Below, piece after piece: positions 35,030-45,029 of a DNA stretch of 64,000 nucleotides (the stretch's first letter is position 1; the number at the start of each line of letters is the position of its first letter). A program made the position numbers and the translations under genes. The notes under the pieces are model-generated. The model did no database searches, was not told the DNA's origin, and saw only the letters and a program-made list of their open reading frames with translations. Origin of the DNA: Piliocolobus tephrosceles (Eukaryota > Chordata > Mammalia > Primates > Cercopithecidae); contig NC_045436.1 of assembly GCF_002776525.5 (NCBI RefSeq), positions 96,133,758 to 96,197,757 of the forward strand, written 5' to 3'.

Positions 35030-35255
35030 AAAATAGATTTATATAGAGAGTTCAGAAAATAATTTTATATGCATATATAATAGATATATATCTAGATATA
35101 TATAAATTTATACAAATATATATAGATATATCTCTATAGAGAGAGAACTGATATATCTATATACATAGATATGTCTATATATATCTGTATATCTATATAT
35201 CTATATATATCTGTATATATATTTCTATCTATATATATATGTAGATATATCAGGC
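35030..35255. repeat. AT-rich microsatellite, TATCTA/TATA units
   Basis: About 220 bp of alternating TATATA, TATCTA and CTATATATC units, with TTCAGAAAATA repeated at the left. TATAGAGAGAGAACTGA occurs at 35135-35151 and again at 35409-35425, bracketing the second half of the microsatellite plus an L1 piece. Confidence 0.9.
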
Positions 35256-35393
35256 CTATGTCCTGAATGGTATTGCCTAGATTTTCTTCCAGGGTTTTTA
35301 TAGTTTTGGGTTTTACATTTAAGCCTTTAATTGATCCTGAGTTAATTTTTATGTAAAGTGTAATGAAGGGGTCCAATTTCAATTCAATTCAAG
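35256..35393 (-). mobile_element. Internal L1 ORF2 piece, no 3' end
   Basis: CCTATGTCCTGAATGGTATTGCCTAG to AAGGGGTCCAATTTCAATT is reversed ORF2 (translates to LNVKPKTIKTLEENLGNTIQDIG). It has neither tail nor 5' end and sits in a microsatellite. It shares unusual bases with the piece at 36386-36530. Confidence 0.85.
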
Positions 35394-35429
35394 TTATATT
35401 TATAGATGTATAGAGAGAGAACTGACATG

Positions 35430-36373
35430 TCAAACTAATTTGAGAGGATTTTTTTTTTTAGTTTTCTTGGAAAATGTATTTTAAGAAGACTTTAATATAT
35501 GCTCAATTTATATTCTTTCTTTAGTGAATCATTAATTAAATAATTTTATGCACCTCAAAAATATCATCAATATGAATTTATTTTAAAAATAATATTTTGA
35601 TGAAATTAGCTTTAATTTGTTTTCTTTAAGTACTATGACTCATAAAGAAGAATCAAATATTCATCATTTTAATTATATTCCAAGTCAAGGTAAGGATGTA
35701 TTTTTATATTACCTAACCTCATGCATGCTAATAAAAGCACTTAATACGTTATGATTAAGGAGATATTGCTTTCATATCTAGCTTCCTACATTTGTTATTT
35801 TTCTGTAGATACTGATCAATTTCACACCTTGTGCAGAGGGAAGCAGATCTATTATAGGGGAGAGTTTTGATAAATAGGTACATTAAAGTAAAATAATTCA
35901 AAACTGTCAGGTTACTTGCAAACAACTCTATAACTTCTGGAATAAAGCAGAATGTTATCATTCTAAAATTTAACACCATTAGTTCAATAGAAAATACCAT
36001 AGTATTTCAGTGACAACAGATTAGTTACGTTCTTCAACTCTGAAGATTATTAAAAAATATTCATATTTTCAGCAAAGGGAAAGAAAGAGATTTAAAGTGT
36101 ATATACACTCACGCCACTGCTATCATCCTTCAAACTGCAATTATGCTTCACCTGTATGGAAACAAGAGCATCCTTTGTCCTTCATTTTAATCTTGACCTC
36201 TCCATGTCAATTGACTCCGCAAAGCTGACAAATCTTATCACATCCCAATTTAAGACTGCAAAAATTTCTCATTCCAGTTTCTATAAGCTTATTTTTTTAT
36301 ATATAAATGGCTAGTTGGGAGTAATATTACCTAGAATTCTGTTTAACTCTCAAACCTTATTGGTCCTAGTTTC
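35430..36373. other. AT-rich sequence, nothing recognised
   Basis: No repeat family or coding signal seen. The 81-codon minus-strand frame at 35755-36000 has no domain. Confidence 0.4.
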
Positions 36374-36600
36374 ATCATGAAATCTTTGCCTGTGCCTATG
36401 TCCTCAATGGTATTGCCTAGATTTTCTTCTAGGGTTTTTATAGTTTTGGGTTTTACATTTAAGTCTTGAGTTAATTGATCTTGAGTTAATTTTTATATAA
36501 AGTGTAAGGAAGGGGTCCAATTTCAATTTTCTACATATGGCTAGCCAGGTCTCTCAGCACCATTTATCAAATAGTGAATCCTCTCCCCCTTGCTATATGC
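36374..36600 (-). mobile_element. Internal L1 ORF2 piece, no 3' end
   Basis: TCATGAAATCTTTGCCTGTGCCTATGTCC, AGGGTTTTTATAGTTTTGGG, ACATATGGCTAGCCAGG and CAGCACCATTTATCAAATAG to CTTGCTATATGC. Like the piece at 35256 it lacks a poly-A end. GAGTTAATTGATCTTGAGTTAA contains a small local duplication. Confidence 0.88.
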
Positions 36601-36714
36601 AGCACTTTTACGTTATTGAAAACCCCCAGTTAGACTTCAGAGTTGCTGCATTCTAGTCCTTCAGCTCAGAATATTTAGTGTTGTTTTTCTTGCTTCCGCA
36701 CAATTTTTTCAGTT

Positions 36715-37260
36715 AGCTGTTACTATTAAATAAATGGCCCCAAACATAGTAGTACAAAACTACAAACTATTATTTCTCATGTTTCTGTGATTCTGTGGAG
36801 GGGCTAAGAGGTTGTTTTGTTTTTCATTGTCTTGGCTGGGCCTGAATGATCTCCCACTAACTCACTTACATATCTGGGTGGTATGGTTTGGCTCTGTGAC
36901 CCCACCCAAATCTCATTTTGAATTGTAATTCCCACGTGTCAAGGGAGGGAGGTGCCTGGATCCTGGGAGCTTTTTTCCACACGTTGTTCTCATGATAGTG
37001 AGTGAGTTTTCATGAGATAGTTTTATAAGCATCTGGCATTTCTTCTGTAAGCACTTTTCAAATCTCTGCTTGTGGCCATTTTTGTTATTGCCCCATTGGC
37101 AAAAGCAAATCATATGCCAATCTGGACTTGGAAAATTTGGAAATCAACCCCACTCGTCAATAGAAGTAGTGGCAATGTCATAGCACAAAAAAGATATATA
37201 CCAAGGGATTAGAGGAGTCATTGCAGCCTTTTTTGCAAATGATCTTCCACATCAATCTTT
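36715..37260 (-). mobile_element. MLT1-type LTR interrupted by a THE1/MST LTR
   Basis: Left part: TTAGCTGTTACTATTAAATAAATGGCC...TTATTTCTCATGTTTCTGTG (reversed MLT1 3' end). Right part: TGTGGCCATTTTTGTTATTGCCCCATTGGCAAAAGCAAATCATATG...ATTGCAGCC (reversed 5' half). The MaLR LTR at 36880-37045 lies between them. Confidence 0.6.
36880..37045 (+). mobile_element. THE1/MST LTR, 3'-truncated
   Basis: GGTATGGTTTGGCTCTGTGACCCCACCCAAATCTCATTTTGAATTGTAATTCCCACGTGTCAAGGGAGGG, TGTTCTCATGATAGTGAGTGAG, TTTTATAAGCATCTGGCATTTC. It stops well short of the usual 3' end. Confidence 0.85.
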
Positions 37261-38140
37261 TAGCCTCCCTTCAAGTTTCTTTTCTTTAAGATGAAGTTTA
37301 GGAAGAACCTACTCACCCCATCCATAAGTTTTGTGTGACTTTCTACTCTCAGAGAATCTTTTATTATTTTCTTTTCTGGAATTAATTATAATTATATTTA
37401 TCAGCAATTTATTTTTAGAATTTGTGTTTGTATTAATGCTCATGTGGTATAATCAAGTCAACTCAGTGTTTACTGAGCTGGCAATGCTCAATATTTTTTT
37501 AAATGAATGAATGATTGAATTGTACCAATGGGTGAGGCATGTCAGTCTTTAGTGGAACAAAAACTGAACATTTTTTAAAGTAATAAATGTGTGTTTTTGT
37601 ATGTGTGTGTGGATGATAAGCAAATTTTTACATTTCCAACAAGGAGTGGGTTACACAATTCTATTTTCATGAAGTAAAACCAATTAATTCATCAACTTCA
37701 GAAAAGGCTGTATTCAGATAAGAGGATTAAATAAAATTAAACCCTTTGATGTAGGTTAGGGAATGTGGTCTTTGAGACTCTCTCTTTATATTGTGAACTT
37801 GCCAAGTGTTTGCTCTTTAGCAAACAGAACAAGGCCTGTTAGGACATATTATTTTCTGTCTTTATGACCTATACTAACCTTGGTGCAGAAATAGCACTTT
37901 TTTGAGTCTTCCATATAATATCATCATATAAAATGTTTACTGAGCAATTTAGACTTTTCATCATAAGATTACATAGCAAAGACAAGGAGGTTTTTTTTTT
38001 TTTTTAAATATAGCCCTCTCTACAGCAAACAAATTCCAAAATGAGTAGTAGGTATTCATCTTTTCCAAAATCCTTTCATGGTCATATAGCGTCTAGGACA
38101 GGCTTTGCTCTGCTGTACCTTAAAAATAAGTTGAACTCAA
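37261..38140. other. AT-rich sequence, nothing recognised
   Basis: Only short GT and A/T runs (near 37590 and 37991); no coding or repeat signal I can support. Confidence 0.4.
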
Positions 38141-38310
38141 GTGGGCATTGTGGCACACACGCCTGTAGTCACAGCCAGTTGGGAGGCTGAGGTGGGAGGA
38201 CTGCTTGAGCCCAGGCATTTGAAGCTGCAGTGAGCTGTGATTATGCCACTGCACTCCAACCTGGGCAACAGAATGAGATCCTATCTCTAAAAATAAATAA
38301 TTTTTTAAAG
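38141..38310 (+). mobile_element. Alu monomer (FRAM/right-arm type)
   Basis: Single-arm Alu: GTGGGCATTGTGGCACACACGCCTGTAGTC, GGGAGGCTGAGGTGGGAGGACTGCTTGAGCCC, GTGAGCTGTGATTATGCCACTGCACTCC, tail AAAAATAAATAA. AAGTTGAACTC (left) and AAGTTTAACTC (right) look like a target duplication. Its diverged state and single arm suggest a pre-Alu monomer or an old truncated AluJ. Confidence 0.85.
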
Positions 38311-38510
38311 TAAGTTTAACTCTGCTCTTGTTTCTTATAATGTATATGCAAAGGCTCATATCGTTGGTCAGCAAAAGCAAATAATCATATAAATTACAGT
38401 GTCCACTTGTTTTAGAAAGTACATTTTTAATAATGTTTAGTGGTGCGTATTCTCTGTGTCTTCACCTCCAAAATACTGAACTTACTGAATATTTGTTCTA
38501 AACACAAAAT

Positions 38511-38627
38511 GGCTGGTTGTGGTGGCTCACACCTGTAATCCCAGCAATTTAGGAGGCTGAGGCAGGAGGATTCCTTGAGCTCAGCAATTCAAAAGCAGCC
38601 TGGGCAACATAGGGAGGTTTTTGTCTC

Positions 38628-38664
<37 letters not shown>

Positions 38665-38868
38665 ATCTGAGCATGTGGCACATGCATTTGGTCCCAGCCA
38701 CATGGGAGGCTGAGGTGGAGGATCGTTTGATCCCATGAGGCCGAGGCTGCAATGAGCTGTGCTGAGGCTGCAGTGAACTGTGATTATGCCACTGCACAAC
38801 CTGGATTGCACAGCCTGGACAACAGAGCAAAATCCTGTCTCAAAAACAAATAAATTAAACAAATAAAT
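38511..38868 (+). mobile_element. AluJ with (AAAT)n linker expansion
   Basis: GGCTGGTTGTGGTGGCTCACACC to CAAAATCCTGTCTC and an AAACAAATAAAT tail. The linker holds about nine AAAT units (38628-38661). The right arm has an extra partial copy (GAGCTGTGCTGAGGCTGCAGTGAACTG), making it longer than usual. The minus frame at 38581-38892 is repeat translation. Confidence 0.92.
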
Positions 38869-41273
38869 GAATACAATATTTCTTAGACTCAAGGAAAATT
38901 ATGATGAAAGATTTATTTCCTTTTTTGTAGGTCAGAATGTAAAGTGTGTGGTAGATGAAAGACAGTGTGATACGAGGAACACATAGGGGCTTGCATGGGA
39001 GGTAAGACTACCCAGACCTGGAAATAAAAAGTGAAGATTTCAGAGGCTTGAAAACAGGAAGTGGAACCATTATTTTAAATACAAGTGGGAGAAGCATAAC
39101 TAAACACTAAAAAGCCAATATTATGAGAAAAATTATCCTTAAATAGTTCAATTCTTGATATAAGGAGGAAACAAAATGTAGATGTATGGATGTCAGCAAG
39201 GCTGTGAAAGAAATGAAAAATGAGAGTTTGCAAAACCTTATGAGATAAAATTATGAAAATCTAGAAATATAATCCTGTGTCTGATTACATTTGTTTTATA
39301 AAAATTTTTCTTCTATCTCCATATATGTGTATATATATAATCAAAGAAAATATGTGTAAAATCTGTTATGAAAGAATATACATCCCATTTTGTATCACAA
39401 AATAGAAATTTAATTACCAAAGTTTGTATAGACTGTCAAACCTATTTGTTGAGATACAATTAGATACAATATTATAATCGGTAGTATTAGTATGTATGTT
39501 TATTTTTGTGTAAAAATATTCTTCAGAAAGCAAAGTGCAACTTAAGTATCTAACAAGAGACTCAATTTAATTACTTCATAGATTTTATTATACTTTTTCA
39601 TCATGCAATGAGCTGTCTTGTTATTATTTCCTCCTCAGAGGATCATTAAACATTTACATATATATTTTAATAGGCTGCAGTTTCGATTAGATGGAGGACA
39701 TTGACATTATAATTTTGTGAACAGATCACTGTCCTCTGAGCTGGTTTATGTTTGTTTACTGATCTTCCAGCAGATGGTGCCCTTGCAACAGACATTCTTT
39801 TTTTGTGTGTGTTTTTTTTCATGATTGGGGTAAAAGAGGCACCACTACTTTCTCTTTTGTGATGATATAATTAATAAAGATATATTTTATGAACATATTG
39901 TACCCTTTCTACATTTTTTTTCAGTATTTCAGAAACAGCAAGACTGCCTAGGAATATAAATAGATATGATTGCTTGCTTCCCCTGTCTCCTTCTTCCCGA
40001 AGAGCTACAATCATTTGCTCTTCTCACTCTCCAAACAGTAAACTGTTTACATTCTATAGTCAAGTATCTGCTGTTACCAGGATTCTGGAGATAGACAGCC
40101 CATGGCTTAAAACAGTCCTTAAACAATCTTTTACCAAATCCTGTGCCTTTTCTGTAGAACATTCCTCTGTTATTTTAGCTCCCCAATTTGACTCTGGCAG
40201 ACAGTTCACCTTTTCTATTTCACTGTGCAGTATTGCAGGGATTATATTACTTCCTTCATTTGCTTATTTTTTCAGTTGGCCATGTTATTCTTGAAATCAT
40301 AACTGATTGGGAGGCATTATCTTACAATTGTTTTTGTAAGGCCAATGGAAATGCAATATAACATTTGCACCCAGTAAGGCTTAATAAATTAAACATGCTG
40401 CTTATAGTTTTAAATCATTTTATATTCATGTCCAAATGATGTCAACTTTCTCTTAATACTTGAATTTGTGTAATCATTCTTACCCTCAATATAGTCTCTA
40501 TAATTAAAATGGTCTCCTCAAGGCTTTCACAATATGCATCCTCTTTCCTATCATTCTAAACCCCTAAACCAACCTTGTCCTTGATTCATTTCCCTTCCTA
40601 TTCCCTTTCACATGTTAACCAATCAGTTAATTAATCTGTTAATTAATCGTTGCATGCTTTCATTCAACATGTATTGAATTAGGCCAGTGTTAAAGAGTAA
40701 TGTTTTCTACAAAAAATAAAAAATGGTTCAGAAAATGTTGCTTTCTCAATGATATTTTACTGATCAAAACCCTCCCATCTATCACTGCCAATAAAACTCA
40801 TTTAACACAAACACATTCTTTTAAAGTGACAAAGAACAAATCAATATTACATTATGTGCTTCATGATGATTCAAAGGAAAATTGCAGGACATAGCTTAAA
40901 AGGGGAAAATAAAGTTTCTGAGAGAGTAAATTGGAGAATCTTTTAAAACAGAAACACGATTTTTCTATTGAATTTAGAACTGGAAAATGACGATTTTTTT
41001 TCAATTGTAACACCAAATTTTCTCTTGACTTCGCATTCTGTTGTGTCATAGATGAATGATAATATGTTCTAACATATGATCCAAATATATCTCATTGATA
41101 AAATTTTGAAGCATAAAATTAGAATGATGATTATGAAAACAATGTACAGTAATAAAAATTAAAATTTAAAATGTTAAGTATTTAATATGCTGACAAATTT
41201 TAAAAAATTAACTACAAAAAATAAGAAAGAATGGAAAAAATCACTTGAATAAAAGCTATCTCCCTATTCCTAG
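38869..41273. other. Unique AT-rich sequence, no gene recognised
   Basis: 2.4 kb without a repeat I can name. 39929-40294 is less AT-rich, with overlapping short frames on both strands but no domain. A CTCF-like motif with one mismatch, CCAGCAGATGGTGC, is at 39767-39780. Confidence 0.45.
39767..39780 (+). promoter_or_regulatory. CTCF-like motif, one mismatch
   Basis: CCAGCAGATGGTGC differs from CCASYAGRKGGCRS only at the C expected at position 12. It is in non-repeat sequence, which makes it a better regulatory candidate than its score suggests, but it remains a motif match. Confidence 0.35.
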
Positions 41274-42070
41274 TGTATTATTTTCCTTGGGCTTCCAGAA
41301 CAAAGTACTATAAACTGGATGGACTAAAACTACCGAGATTAGTTCTCTACAGTTCTAGATGTTAAAAGTCTTGATTCTAGAAGAACCAAGTTTTTTCCCT
41401 CAAAAACCTGTAAAGGAAGATTCTTTTTTATCTTATCCAGCTTCTGCGATCCTCAGGCATTCCTTGGCTATGGCAGCAATGTTCCAACCACTGCCACAAT
41501 TGTTATATAACTATTTTCTCCCTGTGTGCCCTCATATCTCTCTTGTACCTGGCTTTTTTTTTTTTTTTTTTTTTTTTTTTTGGAGACGGAGTCTCGCTCT
41601 GTCGCCCAGGCTGGAGTGCAGTGGCCGGATCTCAGCTCACTGCAAGCTCCGCCTCCCGGGTTCACGACATTCTCTCTCCTGCCTCAGCCTCCCGAGTAGC
41701 TGGGACTACAGGCGCCCGCCACCTCGCCCGGCTAATTTTTTGTAATTTTAGTAAAGACGGGGTTTCACTGTGTTAGCCAGGATGGTCTCGACCTCCTGAC
41801 CTTGTGATCCGCCCGCCTCGGCCTTCCAAAGTGCTGGGATTACAGGCTTGAGCCACCGCGCCCGGCCTGTATCTGGCTTTTCACTGGACTTTCTCCTCTC
41901 TTATAGAGACATCAGATATACTAATTTAAAGGTCCAACCTAGTTCAAAATGACTTCATCTTAACTAGCTATACCTATAATTACACAATTTTTAATCAAGG
42001 TCATGTTCTCGGTTACACTGAGTCCTGACTTCAATGTATCATTTTGCAGGGCATAGATCAATCTATAGCA
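41274..42070 (-). mobile_element. MLT1-type LTR split by a young Alu
   Basis: Left part TGTATTATTTTCCTTGGGCTTCCAGAACAAAGTACTATAAACTGG and CTCTACAGTTCTAGATG is a reversed MLT1 3' end. The right part (TTTCACTGGACTTTCTCC, AAAATGACTTCATCTTAACTAGC to ATCAATCTATAGCA) is the reversed 5' half. Confidence 0.75.
41558..41867 (-). mobile_element. AluY of the Old World monkey AluYRa type
   Basis: Full-length young Alu. The target duplication TGTACCTGGCTTTT (41544-41557) recurs as TGTATCTGGCTTTT (41868-41881). Diagnostic bases: GTGGCCGGATCTCAGCTC (ape AluY has GTGGCGCGATCTCGGCTC), CGCCACCTCGCCCGG (ape CCACCACGCCC) and ACAGGCTTGAGCCACCGCG (ape GGCGTGAGCC). Its low divergence suggests a late insertion. The forward frame 41359-41745 is Alu translation. 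Confidence 0.95.
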
Positions 42071-42220
42071 CTTGGATATAAATGTAATAAAAATGATATA
42101 TCTCTATCAAGACTTTTCAAATAAAATTTTTGGTCTTTTTGTATGAAATGTTTATATAAGTAGAGATGAATTTTGGCAGTATTCTCCTAATTAAAATAAA
42201 TATACAAAAGATCAAATGCC

Positions 42221-42520
42221 GTCTGGGCACGGCGACTAACGCCTGTAATCACAGCACTTTGTGAGGCTGAGGTGGGCCAATCACGATGTCAGGAGATCAA
42301 GCCCATCCTACCCAATATGGTGAAACTCTGTCTCTACTAAAAATACAAAAATTAGCTAGGTGTGGTGGCACGTGCCTGTAATCCCAGCTACTCGGGAGGC
42401 TAAGGCATGAGAATTGCTTGAACCCAGCAGGCGGAGGTTGCAGTGAGCCAAGATCCTGCCACTGCACTCCAGCCTGGCGACAGAGCGAGACTCTGTCTCA
42501 AAAAAAAAAAAAAAAAAAAA
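42221..42520 (+). mobile_element. AluS with diverged TSD
   Basis: GTCTGGGCACGGCGACTAACGCC to GAGACTCTGTCTC and an A21 tail. The flanks AGATCAAATGCC (42209-42220) and AGACCAAATACC (42521-42532) are the target duplication with two differences. Inserted at the edge of a MIR. Confidence 0.94.
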
Positions 42521-42532
42521 AGACCAAATACC

Positions 42533-42695
42533 TTTTGAGAACTTGTTATGTGTAGGAACTTTATGTTAGTACTACACACACTTACCACACCCACTCAGTG
42601 CAATAGCTATTATTTATGTTTTACACAGCAGAAAAAACTCAAGCTTACAGAGAAGTAAAGTCTTCACAGCTATTAATTCCAACATCATTCTCCAT
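42533..42695 (-). mobile_element. MIR
   Basis: Reversed MIR: GAACTTGTTATGTGTAGGAACTTTATGTTAGTAC, ATAGCTATTATTTATGTTTTACACAGCAGAAAAAACTCAAGCTTACAGAGAAGTAAAG, CACAGCTATTAATTCCAAC, following the CATTTTACAGATGAGGAAACTGAGG...AAGTAACTTGCC...CACAGCTAGTAAG layout. Confidence 0.75.
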
Positions 42696-42700
42696 AATAC

Positions 42701-42875
42701 CAGTAGTCCTCACAATTTAATGTGTGTAAAAATCACCTGAGTATACATGTTAAAAATGTAGATTCCTAGTCAAGATAATCCAAAAACTCTAAATCTGTAT
42801 ATTGAAGGCAGGAAAAAGCTAGGCATACTTATTTTTAAAACAAATCCTAGTTGACTGATGCAGATGATCTCTTTT
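42701..42875 (+). mobile_element. MER5/MER58-type hAT-Charlie MITE
   Basis: CAGTAGTCCTCACAATTTAATGTGTGTAAAAATCACCTGAG, TTAAAAATGTAGATTCCTAG and, at the other end, TTGACTGATGCAGATGATC fit the non-autonomous hAT pattern with a central diverged part. Confidence 0.65.
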
Positions 42876-43437
42876 TAAATTAAACAACACATCTCATGTA
42901 AACAAGAGTCATAAGACATATTACTATTGTCCTAATGCAATTTTGAATTATATAAAATCCACACACAGATCTAGGTAACCATGAAGGGATCAGGCGATTT
43001 ACGTTTCAAAATAATTGTTTCGGGGTTGAGAGTAGGCAAAATAAAAGATGGCTGGGACCTATGAAAGTTTCACCAACTTTATCCAAAATATGGATGTGAT
43101 GTGCTTAGTTAAGAAGACAGTAATGTATAAACACCTGCTGTGGAGCTTAAGCATAACACATGCAGGGTTAAGTGAGCATATGGTGCCTTAAGATTTAAAC
43201 AGAAATACGATGGTGTGCAGATAAGATTAAATAGTAAAGGCTCGTTCAGAGTTTTGCAGATTCTGAATGTCAGTCTAGGGAAAGTTTTTACAAGTAGTTA
43301 CACAAGTTCTAAGATGAAGTGGGCTTTAGAATTTTAGTAAGTAAGAAACTGGAGAATGATTTATAAGGAAAAGAGAATGAAAAAAATGCCAGTCAAGTAT
43401 GCATCTGTTAGGGAAATAAGTTATAAGAGAAAAGGGA

Positions 43438-43580
43438 AAGAAGGAAGGAAGGAAGGAAGGAAGGAAGGAAGGAAGGAAGGAAGGAAGGAAGGAAGGAAGG
43501 AAGGAAGGAGGGAGGGAGGGAGGGAGGGAGGGAAGGAAGGAAGGAAGGAAGGAAGGAAGGAAGGAAGGAAGGAAGGAAGG
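43438..43580. repeat. (GGAA)n microsatellite with (GGGA)n core
   Basis: A 143-bp uninterrupted polypurine tract: GAAG units to 43506, GGAGGGAGGGAGGGAGGGAGG from 43507 to 43532, then GAAG units to 43580. The layout is a near mirror repeat. The core has at least six G3 runs with single-base loops. The frame 43356-43604 (KEGR repeats) is its translation. Confidence 0.97.
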
Positions 43581-44039
43581 AGAATTAACTTATTGGGACA
43601 ATAAGCAGAAATTTTTCACTACATATAATCAAAAAATGAAGGAAGAAAGCCTACAAGGAATGAAGCATAAGTATAAAAGTAAATTAACAAAAATAATAAC
43701 ATTAATAATTTACTGTATGGATTAGTTATTATAATATTAGTTACATGATTTAGTCTTGAAAAGATAATGTACTTGAAGAAACGGAATTCTATAAATAGAA
43801 AGTAATTTTGGAAAGGATTATAAACTATTACAACTTTTAGAAGGAACAAGTAAACATGGCATATGAATGAAAATATTTCAGAAAGTAATAAATAATATAA
43901 AAGCTCTAACAACTTTTAATTATATAATAACTTTTATATCACTACAGTGACAAATATAACCATGAGTGGGATTCTTCTTATTTTTCCCCATGAAGTAAGT
44001 GAACTGTGGAAAATAGCTTTTCAATTGAAGTTAAAATAT
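43581..44039. other. AT-rich sequence, nothing recognised
   Basis: A 97-codon minus-strand frame (43619-43912) is Phe/Leu-rich low complexity; no domain. Confidence 0.4.
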
Positions 44040-44240
44040 CTTGAAGAAAATTCCAGCTCTGCAATTTGATGGCTTTATTACTTTCATGTAATCATAAAAT
44101 TATATTTGCCTCACTTCTTTGTATATTTATAATAATATTCATTTTTGGTAATAATCCAATGAGATGATACATATGAAAATGCTTTTATAGCCAAGTTATG
44201 AAAAGTACTAGACACTATAATTATTATTGACATTATTTTT
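44040..44240 (+). mobile_element. MIR, diverged
   Basis: CCAATGAGATGATACATATGAAAATGCTTTTATAGCC, AAAAGTACTAGACACTATAATTATTATTGACATT follows the MIR 3' half (AATGAGTTAATACATGTAAAGCGCTTAGAACAGTGCCTGGCAC...TTATTATT). Confidence 0.5.
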
Positions 44241-44676
44241 CACTCTACTTAACTTTTTAAAGTACGTATTGTAAAAGTTAGAACAATATAAATGAAAAAT
44301 ATTAACGAAAACCAGAAAAAAAAAATTATAGCTTAAATGCTACTTGAGAGTGGATATGCAGTACTGTAAAGTCTAGTAATTGGCCTATTAAAATGTTTTA
44401 AGTTATTATTTGCCAATAATTATGTGGATCTAAGCTTTATTTATGCATTAATCTAAAATAATTCACTTGGTTTTTAAAGGAATTAGCTCTTAAGATTATA
44501 TGCATTGTGAAATTAGAAATTAGAGTGATTAAAATTACTTGTATATTATGGAAAGGATATTAGGGTTCTATATTTTAAATGTTTAACCACATTTTATTAA
44601 AGTACCTATTTCACTGCTACCTCCTTTATGTAATATTTGATTCAGTTTTTGGGAATACTAATTTGATACACTATTT

Positions 44677-45029
44677 GCTGTGCTCTGAATGTTTTGGTTC
44701 TCCCAAAATTCCTAGTTGCTATCTAATCCTCAGTGGAATAGTTTTAAGATGTGAGGTCTTTGGGAGGTGATCAGGTCATGAGGCAGATGGGATAAGTGCC
44801 TTACAAAAGAGGTCCACCCAAGGGAACTTGTTTGCCCCTTCTGCCATATGAAGATACAGCAAGAAGGTACCATTTGTGAGGAAGAGAGTGAGCCTTCACT
44901 AGGCATTGAATCTGTTGGCACCTTGTTCTTTGCCTTTCCAGCCTCCAGAACTATGAACAATTAATCTCTGTAGTTTATAAATTATCCAATCCAAGGTATT
45001 TTGTTAAAGCAACCTGAATAATCTAAGAA
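44677..45029 (+). mobile_element. MaLR LTR (MST/MLT1 type), 5' LTR
   Basis: TTTGCTGTGCTCTGAATGTTTTGGTTCTCCC, GGGAGGTGATCAGGTCATGAGG, CTTCTGCCATATGAAGATACAGC, CCAGCCTCCAGAACTATGAACAATTAATCTC and TATAAATTATCCAATCCAAGGTATTTTGTTAAAGC follow the MST/MLT1 LTR from end to end. Confidence 0.85.

Noticed and set aside
43356..43604. 82-codon frame of KEGR repeats
   Set aside because: Translation of the GGAA microsatellite.
44730..44960. 76-codon minus-strand frame
   Set aside because: Antisense of a MaLR LTR.
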